From Saprospiraceae bacterium (lineage in GTDB: Bacteria > Bacteroidota > Bacteroidia > Chitinophagales > Saprospiraceae), in assembly GCA_026993525.1 (NCBI GenBank), contig JALWSS010000026.1, positions 29,044 to 93,043 of the forward strand: a stretch of DNA of 64,000 bases. Reading direction: 5' to 3'. Numbering within the stretch: the first letter of the stretch is position 1; each line of letters opens with the position of its first letter. Below are positions 27,507 to 35,269 of this stretch, piece after piece. Below the pieces are notes generated by a model. That model worked only from the letters and a program-made list of their open reading frames with translations, ran no database searches and was not told the origin of the DNA. The translations under genes and the position numbers were made by a program.

Positions 27507-27889
27507 AAACCTGCTGAAAAGCAAATGGGGAGGTACAACAAATCGGCTTTTTAAAAGCTATCTCCTCAGCCCTCCTTATTGCAAAAGTGTGTAAAGTGCT
27601 TGGCAGTATCTGGTATTGCGGGCAACTGTAATGACTACCACTGTTTGTTTTATCAGCAGTACCTTTTGAAGAAGAGGGCCAAAAGTACACTACTGCGCTT
27701 TTCTGTCAAACAGCGCGGGGATTTTTTGCCTGTACCTGACTGTTCGCCAACACGGCCTTTGATCAGGTGTGTACAGGCATTCTTGCCCCGGCAGCATCCA
27801 AAATGTGTGGCAAATATTTTTTTGAATAGGGGCAGAATCTCTTTCTTTGCGGAAAATTTCACAAACACACTTCTAAAAGAGTTTCGCTT
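27507..27889. other. Divergent intergenic region between pyk and acpP
   Basis: About 380 bases that must hold promoters for pyk and acpP. TTTCTTTG at 27842-27849, 41 bases before acpP, matches the Bacteroidota -7 element TAnnTTTG except for one base, but no -33 element is well placed. No gene or structured RNA is recognised. Confidence 0.4.
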
Positions 27890-28126
27890 ATGTCTAGCAT
27901 TGCAGAACGCGTTACCAAGATCATCGTTGACAAGTTGGGCGTTGATGAGTCAGAGATCACGCCGGAGGCTTCGTTCACCAATGACCTCGGTGCTGATTCA
28001 CTTGACACCGTTGAGCTGATCATGGAACTGGAAAAAGAATTTGACATTTCCATCCCGGATGAGCAGGCCGAAAAGATCCAAACAGTAGGCCAGGCCATCG
28101 AATACCTGGAAGCCAACACCAAGTAA
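27890..28126 (+). CDS. acpP: Acyl carrier protein
   Basis: Carries growing fatty acyl chains as thioesters on a 4'-phosphopantetheine arm. The 78-residue acidic protein has the modification site [17 protein letters not shown] with the Ser attachment residue. Length and charge are typical. It is followed by a hairpin terminator and then fabF, which it serves. Confidence 0.97.
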   Translation: MSSIAERVTKIIVDKLGVDESEITPEASFTNDLGADSLDTVELIMELEKEFDISIPDEQAEKIQTVGQAIEYLEANTK

Positions 28127-28152
28127 GCTTTCAGTACCTGATTCATTAAATC

Positions 28153-28186
28153 AAAAACCGGCAGAGTTTTATCCTCTCCGGTTTTT
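28153..28186 (+). terminator. Hairpin terminator between acpP and fabF
   Basis: AAAAACCGG...AGAG pairs with CTCT..CCGGTTTTT around a short TTTTAT loop, ending in a T-run. This would give acpP its own abundant short transcript, with partial read-through or a separate promoter for fabF. Confidence 0.75.
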
Positions 28187-28275
28187 GGTTTTTCTTCTGA
28201 GAAGTTCTTTCACCGGACAGCTTCCGCTATTTACACATTCCGACATTACATCGCTGTCCTTCACAAAATGATCGT

Positions 28276-29523
28276 ATGAGAAGGGTTGTAATAACTGGAA
28301 TGGGTGCGCTTACACCCATCGGGAACAATACTCAGGCATACCTCGAAGGCCTTCAGAAGGGACAAAGTGGCGCCAACCCCATTACCTATTTTGATACTTC
28401 AGCCTACAAAACCAGGTTTGCCTGTGAGCTGAAGAAGTTCAATCCTGAAGATTTTCTCCATCGTCGTGAATTGCGCCGCCAGGACCGGTTTTCCGTCTAT
28501 GCAATGGTTACCACTGAAGAAGCCATCAACATGGCCGGGCTGGAACCTGAGAAACTGGACCTCGATCGCGTCGGGGTAATCTTTGCCTCCGGTATCGGAG
28601 GCATGAAAACCCTGGAAGATGAAATCGAGGCCCATGCCCACCGCGATGGTGTACCCCGTTTCAACCCCTTCCTCATTCCAAAAATGATCATAGACATTGC
28701 GCCGGGACTGATTTCCATGAAGTACGGTTTCCGGGGCATCAATTTCAGCACTGTGTCTGCCTGTGCTTCGTCCACCCACGCCATCATGGTAGCCTATGAT
28801 GCCATCAGGCTGGGCAGAAACGATGTCATCGTAACAGGCGGTGCCGAGGCAGCCGTCACCCAGGTGGGGCTCGGTGGTTTCAGCGCCATGAAAGCACTCT
28901 CTACCCGCAACGATGATTACCTGACCGCATCACGGCCGTTCGATGCTGAGCGCGATGGATTCGTGTTGGGTGAAGGCTCAGGCGCCCTCATTCTGGAAGA
29001 ACTGGAACATGCGAAAAAAAGAGGAGCCACCATTTACGCAGAAGTAGCGGCAGCGGCAGCCACCGCCGATGCATACCACATCACTGCTCCGCACCCCGAA
29101 GGCCTTGGCGCGGCCAAGGTCATGGAAACCGCACTTGCCGAGGCTGGCATGAAACCTGAAGATGTAGATTACATCAATGTGCACGGAACCTCCACCCCAC
29201 TGGGTGACATCTCCGAGATAAAAGCCATCCAGCAGGTCTTTGGCGATGCAGCCTACAAACTGAACATCAGTTCTACAAAGTCCATGACCGGCCATTTGCT
29301 CGGAGCTGCCGGTGCCATTGAAACCATTGCCGGAGTTCTGGCAATAAATAATAACTTTGTGCCACCCACGATCAATCACTTCACCGATGATCCTGAGATT
29401 GATGCAAAACTCAATCTGACCTTTAACGAAGCGCAGGAAAAAGAAGTAAATGCAATACTGAGCAACACCTTCGGCTTCGGGGGTCACAATGCAACGGTGA
29501 TAGTTAAGAAATACAAGGGTTGA
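28276..29523 (+). CDS. fabF: Beta-ketoacyl-ACP synthase II
   Basis: Condenses malonyl-ACP with acyl-ACP in fatty-acid elongation. The 415-residue thiolase-fold enzyme shows the nucleophile Cys in STVSACASSTHAI, the first catalytic His in NVHGTSTPLGD and the second in KSMTGHLLGAAGAIE, with the terminal NTFGFGGHNATVIVK. Full length. The order acpP-fabF-rnc is common in Bacteroidota. Confidence 0.97.
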   Translation: MRRVVITGMGALTPIGNNTQAYLEGLQKGQSGANPITYFDTSAYKTRFACELKKFNPEDFLHRRELRRQDRFSVYAMVTTEEAINMAGLEPEKLDLDRVGVIFASGIGGMKTLEDEIEAHAHRDGVPRFNPFLIPKMIIDIAPGLISMKYGFRGINFSTVSACASSTHAIMVAYDAIRLGRNDVIVTGGAEAAVTQVGLGGFSAMKALSTRNDDYLTASRPFDAERDGFVLGEGSGALILEELEHAKKRGATIYAEVAAAAATADAYHITAPHPEGLGAAKVMETALAEAGMKPEDVDYINVHGTSTPLGDISEIKAIQQVFGDAAYKLNISSTKSMTGHLLGAAGAIETIAGVLAINNNFVPPTINHFTDDPEIDAKLNLTFNEAQEKEVNAILSNTFGFGGHNATVIVKKYKG

Positions 29524-29885
29524 TGAAAAGGGGTGCAGTTGATTCGGAAGTCGAGAACACCAAAAGGGTATGACCAACTGCACCTCCTGCCTGAAAGGAA
29601 TTTGAATGGTGAAGGCTGTTTTCAGCGCTGTCCTTTTGACAGTGGCATTTGTGAAGCCGGAGTTGCAACAGTTATGCGAGTTAGGGGTCTTCCTTACTGA
29701 TTGATTTCGACCTGTAACCCGCATCCCTTCCGGCCTTGCCAGCCCTGGACCCCGACAGGTATATCAACCGCATTTTTTTGAGGATCTGCCATGCAACACC
29801 TTTGCCTGATGGCAGTGATTTGGCTTTTAAACCGCACAACTGCGCCGTGCAGGACAATGGGCGCTTTGTGCATTAATGATGCAAC
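29524..29885. other. Intergenic region between fabF and rnc
   Basis: About 360 bases. The only structure I see is an inverted repeat, GGTGCAGTTG at 29532-29541 with CAACTGCACC at 29575-29584, separated by 33 bases; it is not followed by a T-run. No coding remnant is recognised. Confidence 0.45.
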
Positions 29886-30683
29886 ATGTTGGTAAGGCTA
29901 CTTTTACGTTTTCGCAACAAGTTCTTCCACAGAGACCAGGAATTTGCGAAGAAAATAAGACCAATTCTCGGATTCACTCCCGCTCGTATTTCTCTTTTCA
30001 AACTCGCTTTTTCGCACAAGAGCAACCCCTCTGACAAAGCCTACGCCATGCAAAACAACGAGCGCCTGGAATACCTGGGCGACGCCGTTTTGGGCACCGT
30101 GGTGGCGGAGTATCTGTTTCAGAAGTACCCCAATGCCAACGAGGGCTTTCTGACGAAGATGCGCTCCAAGATTGTGAAGCGAAACACCCTGAACAAGATA
30201 GGCGACAAGATGGGCCTCGACGTGCTGTTGCAGGAATACAGCCAGACCCGCCTCAGCCGCTCCATGCTGGGCAATGCGGTGGAAGCCCTGGTAGGAGCTG
30301 TTTACCTGGAGTCGGGTTACAGGGGAACCAAGCGCTTTGTCATCAATAAAATCCTGCGCAACTATGTGGACGTGCATGAGCTTGAAAGCTATGATGACAA
30401 CTACAAAAGCCAATTGCTCGAACACTGCCAGAAAAACGGCCAAACCGTTTCCTACAAACTTGTGGCCCGCTACAAGTTTGAAAAGCGGGATCGCTTCAAG
30501 GTGGCCGTGCTGGTAGATGGTAAAAAGCTGGCCACCGCCGATGACTTCAACAAAAAAAGCGCTGAACAAACAGCCTCGGAAAAAGCACTTGGTGTGCTCG
30601 GGCTGTTGAATGAAAACGGCGATGAATCCAAAGAGAAACCTGCCAAAAAGGGCAGATCACAGCGAAGCCGGCAGGCCAATTGA
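29886..30683 (+). CDS. rnc: Ribonuclease III
   Basis: Double-strand-specific endoribonuclease for rRNA and mRNA processing. The 265-residue protein has the catalytic signature NNERLEYLGDAVLGTVVAEY, a second acidic cluster in LGNAVEALVGAVYLESGY, and a C-terminal double-stranded RNA-binding domain (about 165-240, with KRDRFKVAVLVDGKK). A basic tail (KPAKKGRSQRSRQ) follows. The stop abuts the stop of the convergent oxoprolinase gene. Confidence 0.95.
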   Translation: MLVRLLLRFRNKFFHRDQEFAKKIRPILGFTPARISLFKLAFSHKSNPSDKAYAMQNNERLEYLGDAVLGTVVAEYLFQKYPNANEGFLTKMRSKIVKRNTLNKIGDKMGLDVLLQEYSQTRLSRSMLGNAVEALVGAVYLESGYRGTKRFVINKILRNYVDVHELESYDDNYKSQLLEHCQKNGQTVSYKLVARYKFEKRDRFKVAVLVDGKKLATADDFNKKSAEQTASEKALGVLGLLNENGDESKEKPAKKGRSQRSRQAN

Positions 30684-33600
30684 TCACTTGCCAAAGCCCC
30701 CGCCTCCGGGTGTTTCTACAATTATTCTGTCACCGGGCGCTGCCCGGCAACTGTCCACACCATCCAGCATCAATACTTCCCCTGACTTTTTGATCAGGCA
30801 CTGTTTTCCCACCTTGCCAGGCTGCCCGCCTTCCAATCCGTATGGCTGCACCTTGCGGTGTTGGCTGAGCAGGGTCAGTTCCACTTCTTCGAGAAATTCC
30901 AGTTCTCTGATGATGCCATCACCGCCTTTCCATTTTCCACTGCCTCCGGAATTTTGCCGAAGGGAAAAACGGAGCAGGCGCACCGGGTAGCGGAGCTCCA
31001 GGTCTTCCGGGTCGGTGATGCGGGTGTTGGTCATGTGCTGGTGCACGGCGCTGCGGCCGTTGAACCCCTCCCCTGCGCCGGCGCCTCCGCCAATGGTTTC
31101 GTAGTAGCCGAAACGTTTGTTTCCGAAGAGCAGGTTGTTCATGGTGCCCTGGCTGCAGGCCGTTTTGGTCAGCGGTGCAAGGGCCTTCAGCAGGGTGTCG
31201 GTAAGGCGCTGGCTCACCTCCGTGTTGCCGCCCACCACTGCCGGGCATTTTTCCGGTTGGTCGTCGAAAAGGGGGGTGAGGAAGCTGCCTTCCGGCAATA
31301 CAATTTCCACGTCCTTCATCAGGCCCTCGTTGAGCGGGATCTCCCGCCGGCACAAGAGCCGCAAGACGTATATGACCACGCTGTGTACAATGGCGATGTT
31401 GGCGTTCAGGTTGAAGGGATGCACGCCCGACGAACCGGTGAAATCTATGCGCACCTTTCCGGCTCCGATCTGGACACGGACGGCGATTATGTGGCCGTCG
31501 TCCAAAGATTCTTCGGCGGCGAAAACATTGCCCCGCCAGGGGCGAAGGGCCGTGTTCAAAGACCCGGCAGCCGTATCCTGAAGGGCCTTCATGTACCTGT
31601 GTACGGTCTCGATGCCGTGTTTGGCTGCAAGCTGCCTCAGCATGCCGGCACCCTTGCGCAGCGAGGCGTAAGCGGCGTTGAGGTCAGCCAGGTTTTCCGA
31701 AGGGGAGCGGCTGGGCCAGGGGCTGCTTTTCAGCAGCCGTTCTGTTTGCTGCCACCTTACTTTTCCTCCTTCGGCAAACAACATGGGCGGGAATACCACC
31801 CCCTCTTCGGCCAGGTTGCGGGCGTCGGGGGGCATGGAGCCGGGCCGCCTGCCGCCAAGCTCCGCATGGTGCGCCCGGTTGATGACATATCCGAGCAAGC
31901 TGCCGCCGCTTTCTGTTTCGAAAACCGGCATCAGCAGGGTGATGTCGGGCAGGTGGGAACCGCCGTACTTCGGGTGGTTGGTAATGAGTACATCGCCGGG
32001 GCCCGGCTGTATTTTTTGCAACATCAGCCTGGCGCAGATGCCCAGGCTGCCCAGGTGAACCGGAATGTGGGGGGCGTTGACCAGCAGGCGGGCGTCGGGG
32101 CTGAGCACGGCGCAGGAAAAGTCCAGCCGCTCTTTGATGTTGACCGAAAAAGCGGTGCGCTGAAGCAGGACCCCCATTTCTCCGGCTATGGCTGAAAAGC
32201 GGTTGGTGAACAACTCCAGGTTGATGGGATCAATGTTTTGCTTTTGGGCAGCTTTTGCTTTTGAGGGCGCTTTTCTTGTGTGCCTGAGCACCAGATTTTT
32301 TCCCGGCAGCACCTCCAGTGTCCAGCCTTCGGGCAGCCAGGCGGTGGCGTTGTCGTTGAGCAGAATGGCCGGGCCATTCAGGGTTTCTCCTTCGGCAAAC
32401 CGGTCCCAGTGCTTTGCCAACCCGTTTTCCGGAACGGCCCCGGAAGCCTGCCCCGGAGGCAACACCTCAAATGCCTGCGGAGCCCGGGCAAACACTTTGA
32501 TGCTTTCCACCTCGATGCTGTGCCCTTCGGGAAAATGGTTGAACAGCTCCCGGTATTGCCGCTCAAAAGCATCGGCTAAACGGTTGGGGTCGCCTTCCCA
32601 GGTGATCTCCAGGCTTTGCTCCTGGCCTTTGAAACGCAGGTACAGCAACACCTCGCCCAGCCTGGCCATTTCCTCCGCAACGCCTTCCCGGGCCAATGCA
32701 CGGATGGCCTCCTGCCCGGCCTCGTCAATCCATTGCGCCAGCGAAGGGCCGCAAGCTGAAAGTGCCTGCAAAACCTGACGGTGTACGAAGCGCTCCACCG
32801 CCGCCGCACCGATCCCGAAAGCGCTCAAAAGCCCACCATCGTAAGGCAGGATGACGGTTTCGATGCCGAGCTGCCGGGCGATGCTGCATCCGTGCAAGCC
32901 ACCCGCACCGCCAAAAACCAGCAGGGCGTACTCCCGTGGATCGAAGCCTTTGGCCACCGAAATGCGCCGGATGGCATCGGCCATTTTTTCATCGGCAATG
33001 GCTTCGAAGCCTTTTAGCAGTTCCCGTCTGCTGTACTCGATTCCCGACCGGTTGGCAACCTCATCGGCTACCTCCTGGAGGGCTTGCGCTGCGGCCTCCC
33101 GGCTCACGGGAATGCCCATTGCCGGGGGAGCCAGCTTGCCGAGGAGCAGGTTTACGTCGGTGATGGTGAGCGGGCCGCCGGCACCGTAGCAGGCCGGACC
33201 GGGGCTGGCGCCGGCACTTTCAGGGCCTACACAGAGCTTGTGCCCGTCGAACCAGCAGACGGAGCCGCCACCGGCAGCCACGGTCTCGATGCTGAGGCAG
33301 GGCAGGGCGAGCTCCACGCCGCCGACTTTTGTACGGTAGGTGTAGTCGTATTTGCCGTCAAAGCGGGCCGTATCGGTGCTGGTGCCGCCCATGTCGAGGG
33401 TGAGCACTTTGTCGTAGCCCAGCGAACGGGCAACGGCCGCCGCCCCGACAACTCCGCCTGCCGGGCCGCTCAGCAAGCTGTCTTTTGCATGAAACTGCCG
33501 GGCCGGGTTGAGGCCGCCGGCACTGCTCATCACGTGCAGCCGGCTGCCCCGTGGCATCGCCCCTTCTATTTTCCGAAGGTAATCATCCAGGATGGGGGTG

Positions 33601-34457
33601 AGCCCGGCATTCACCAGGGTGGTCATCTGGCGGGGGTAGAGCTTGATGGCGGGCATCAGCTCGTGGCTGAGGGAGATGTATTCCCGCTTACCGGAACCGG
33701 CATTGCGCAGCGAGGCACCAATGGCGCGTTCATGGGCGGGGTTTTTCCAGGCATTCAACAAGGCCACAGCAACACTCGAAAGACCGGATTTCTTTACTTC
33801 CCCGATGAGGGCATCGAGTTGAGGCTCGTCCAGGGCTTTCAGCACGGTGCCATCGGCGGCCACCCTTTCGTCCACCTCGATCACCTTCCGGTGCAGTTTC
33901 ACCGCTTCGGGGATGTTCAGTTGGAACAGGTTGGGTCGCTGTTGGGTGCCGATGCCGGGCAAGTCGGCAAAGCCCCGGGTGGTGATGAGCAACACCGGAG
34001 CGGTTTTGCCTTCCAGCAGGGCGTTGGTGCCTTTGGTGGTGCCCAGCCGCATTTCCATTGCCGGCAAGGGCCGGTGAAGGGGAGTGCCGGTGACCAGCCG
34101 GGCAGCCAGTACCGGAGCCTCCTCGCCGGCGCTGATCTCAAAGAAGGCCGGGAGTTTCAGACCAGCCGGCAGCCCGTCATCCAACTGGAGCAGCCCGTTT
34201 TTCAGGTCGGTTTTTTTTACCCTTCGCTGCGCAATGTCCGACCCCGGCAGCCGGAAGTGGTACCCTTCGAAAATGTCCTGTCCGGTGCTCCAGTTTTGGC
34301 TGATCTTTAGCCAACCATTGCCGCTGTTGCCGGCGATGCGTCCCCGCAGGCAGGCGCTGCTCAGCACTTTGCAACGGTGGATGTTGCCCGAAGGGCCAAG
34401 GGCAATACAATCTGTAAAAGTGCCGCCGGTGTCAATCCATATTTTCCAGTGGGGCAT
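30684..34457 (-). CDS. ATP-dependent 5-oxoprolinase, fused HyuA-HyuB
   Basis: A 1257-residue enzyme expected to hydrolyse 5-oxo-L-proline to glutamate with ATP, or a related hydantoin. The N-terminal HyuA half has IDTGGTFTDCIAL, GTTKGTNALLEG and LDMGGTSTDTARFDGKYDY. A Lys/Ala-rich linker near 735-750 precedes the HyuB half, which starts DPINLELFTNRFSAIAGEMG and contains VLITNHPKYGGSHLPDI. Many bacteria encode the halves separately; the fused form resembles the eukaryotic enzyme. It lies 6 bases after the DUF1648 gene. Confidence 0.92.
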   Translation of the reverse strand: MPHWKIWIDTGGTFTDCIALGPSGNIHRCKVLSSACLRGRIAGNSGNGWLKISQNWSTGQDIFEGYHFRLPGSDIAQRRVKKTDLKNGLLQLDDGLPAGLKLPAFFEISAGEEAPVLAARLVTGTPLHRPLPAMEMRLGTTKGTNALLEGKTAPVLLITTRGFADLPGIGTQQRPNLFQLNIPEAVKLHRKVIEVDERVAADGTVLKALDEPQLDALIGEVKKSGLSSVAVALLNAWKNPAHERAIGASLRNAGSGKREYISLSHELMPAIKLYPRQMTTLVNAGLTPILDDYLRKIEGAMPRGSRLHVMSSAGGLNPARQFHAKDSLLSGPAGGVVGAAAVARSLGYDKVLTLDMGGTSTDTARFDGKYDYTYRTKVGGVELALPCLSIETVAAGGGSVCWFDGHKLCVGPESAGASPGPACYGAGGPLTITDVNLLLGKLAPPAMGIPVSREAAAQALQEVADEVANRSGIEYSRRELLKGFEAIADEKMADAIRRISVAKGFDPREYALLVFGGAGGLHGCSIARQLGIETVILPYDGGLLSAFGIGAAAVERFVHRQVLQALSACGPSLAQWIDEAGQEAIRALAREGVAEEMARLGEVLLYLRFKGQEQSLEITWEGDPNRLADAFERQYRELFNHFPEGHSIEVESIKVFARAPQAFEVLPPGQASGAVPENGLAKHWDRFAEGETLNGPAILLNDNATAWLPEGWTLEVLPGKNLVLRHTRKAPSKAKAAQKQNIDPINLELFTNRFSAIAGEMGVLLQRTAFSVNIKERLDFSCAVLSPDARLLVNAPHIPVHLGSLGICARLMLQKIQPGPGDVLITNHPKYGGSHLPDITLLMPVFETESGGSLLGYVINRAHHAELGGRRPGSMPPDARNLAEEGVVFPPMLFAEGGKVRWQQTERLLKSSPWPSRSPSENLADLNAAYASLRKGAGMLRQLAAKHGIETVHRYMKALQDTAAGSLNTALRPWRGNVFAAEESLDDGHIIAVRVQIGAGKVRIDFTGSSGVHPFNLNANIAIVHSVVIYVLRLLCRREIPLNEGLMKDVEIVLPEGSFLTPLFDDQPEKCPAVVGGNTEVSQRLTDTLLKALAPLTKTACSQGTMNNLLFGNKRFGYYETIGGGAGAGEGFNGRSAVHQHMTNTRITDPEDLELRYPVRLLRFSLRQNSGGSGKWKGGDGIIRELEFLEEVELTLLSQHRKVQPYGLEGGQPGKVGKQCLIKKSGEVLMLDGVDSCRAAPGDRIIVETPGGGGFGK

Positions 34458-34463
34458 GGCAGC

Positions 34464-34967
34464 TCAGCGTTTTTTCGTCCGGCCAAAGAGCAGGATGAAC
34501 ACCGGAATGAGTGTGCCACCCAAAAGCAGGAACAGCAGCCAGGTCGGCAGGCCCTGCGCCTCACCCATTGCCGTTTTGATCATGAACCAGGTGATGAGCG
34601 CAAAGCAAAAACAGATCACGGCTTTCAATAGTCGAATGGCCCGGGTGGCCCGGGTGTATTGCCATTCGGCGTTGTCTTCGGTGATCTGTACCGGATAGTT
34701 GAACGTGTGCGGCGATTTGTTGAGAAAGGTCATCAGTGCATAAATGCCCAGACCCAATGCCGGCAGCAACCACAAAAAAGCTTTGCCGCCCCGGCCGTCG
34801 GGCTCACCCCAGCTGTTGAAATGGATGGGAATGGTGTCGGGCAGTTCGGAATAGTGTGAGAATGCTATGAGCGGAGCCGATACGGCCGCCGTGAAGGCAA
34901 TGGCCTCCAGGGCGTAGTCGAGGTAACTCCACTCCAGCTCCACTATGGGTTTCTTGTTTTGCTTCAT
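34464..34967 (-). CDS. DUF1648 membrane protein
   Basis: A 167-residue membrane protein. The N-terminal DUF1648 signature is present: PDTIPIHFNSWGEPDG after a first hydrophobic segment. Three more hydrophobic segments follow, near residues 63-80, 110-128 and 137-158, and the tail is basic (FGRTKKR). The family occurs alone and in SdpI-like proteins; no activity is established here. Co-transcribed with the oxoprolinase gene by spacing. Confidence 0.85.
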   Translation of the reverse strand: MKQNKKPIVELEWSYLDYALEAIAFTAAVSAPLIAFSHYSELPDTIPIHFNSWGEPDGRGGKAFLWLLPALGLGIYALMTFLNKSPHTFNYPVQITEDNAEWQYTRATRAIRLLKAVICFCFALITWFMIKTAMGEAQGLPTWLLFLLLGGTLIPVFILLFGRTKKR

Positions 34968-34978
34968 GTACCTGGGTT

Positions 34979-35269
34979 TTGGCTTGCAAGGTAGCCAGTC
35001 TCCGGCATTTTGAGCCAGACCAGCTCTATTCCCGCTTGCTTTCCGAGCTGGGCGACAGCTTTGAAATACGCAATGAGGAGGCCGCTGAAATGAACAGAAC
35101 CAAAAGTGAAAAAGAACAAGATGAGTTGCTCCGGCTTTTCCTCGAACAGCCGGAGCTGTTTTGCCGGAAGGAGGGCATTTATTTCCGTAAGGTAGATCAA
35201 CTCCGCCAGGAAGTTCAATCAGCTTATGCCATTTGGAAAAGAAAAGAAGACGCTATCCTGAATCCCTGA
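34979..35269 (+). CDS. Small charged hypothetical protein
   Basis: A 96-residue protein with no family I recognise. Codon choice looks coding and the sequence is rich in Glu, Arg and Leu, predicting helices (EKEQDELLRLFLEQPELF, KVDQLRQEVQSAYAIWKRK). The start shown is a TTG only 11 bases from the divergent DUF1648 start, leaving no promoter room; an ATG at 35093 is the alternative. The 3' end overlaps the convergent uvrA end by 17 bases. The opposite-strand frame here is less convincing. Confidence 0.5.
   Translation: MACKVASLRHFEPDQLYSRLLSELGDSFEIRNEEAAEMNRTKSEKEQDELLRLFLEQPELFCRKEGIYFRKVDQLRQEVQSAYAIWKRKEDAILNP

Noticed and set aside
33084..34310. Long plus-strand open frame antisense to the oxoprolinase gene
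   Set aside because: It mirrors the well-conserved HyuA half in a GC-rich gene; the Gly/His-rich composition is typical of an antisense shadow.
34964..35218. Minus-strand open frame overlapping the small hypothetical gene at 34979
   Set aside because: The plus-strand frame has more natural composition and codon use; the minus frame is a likely shadow.
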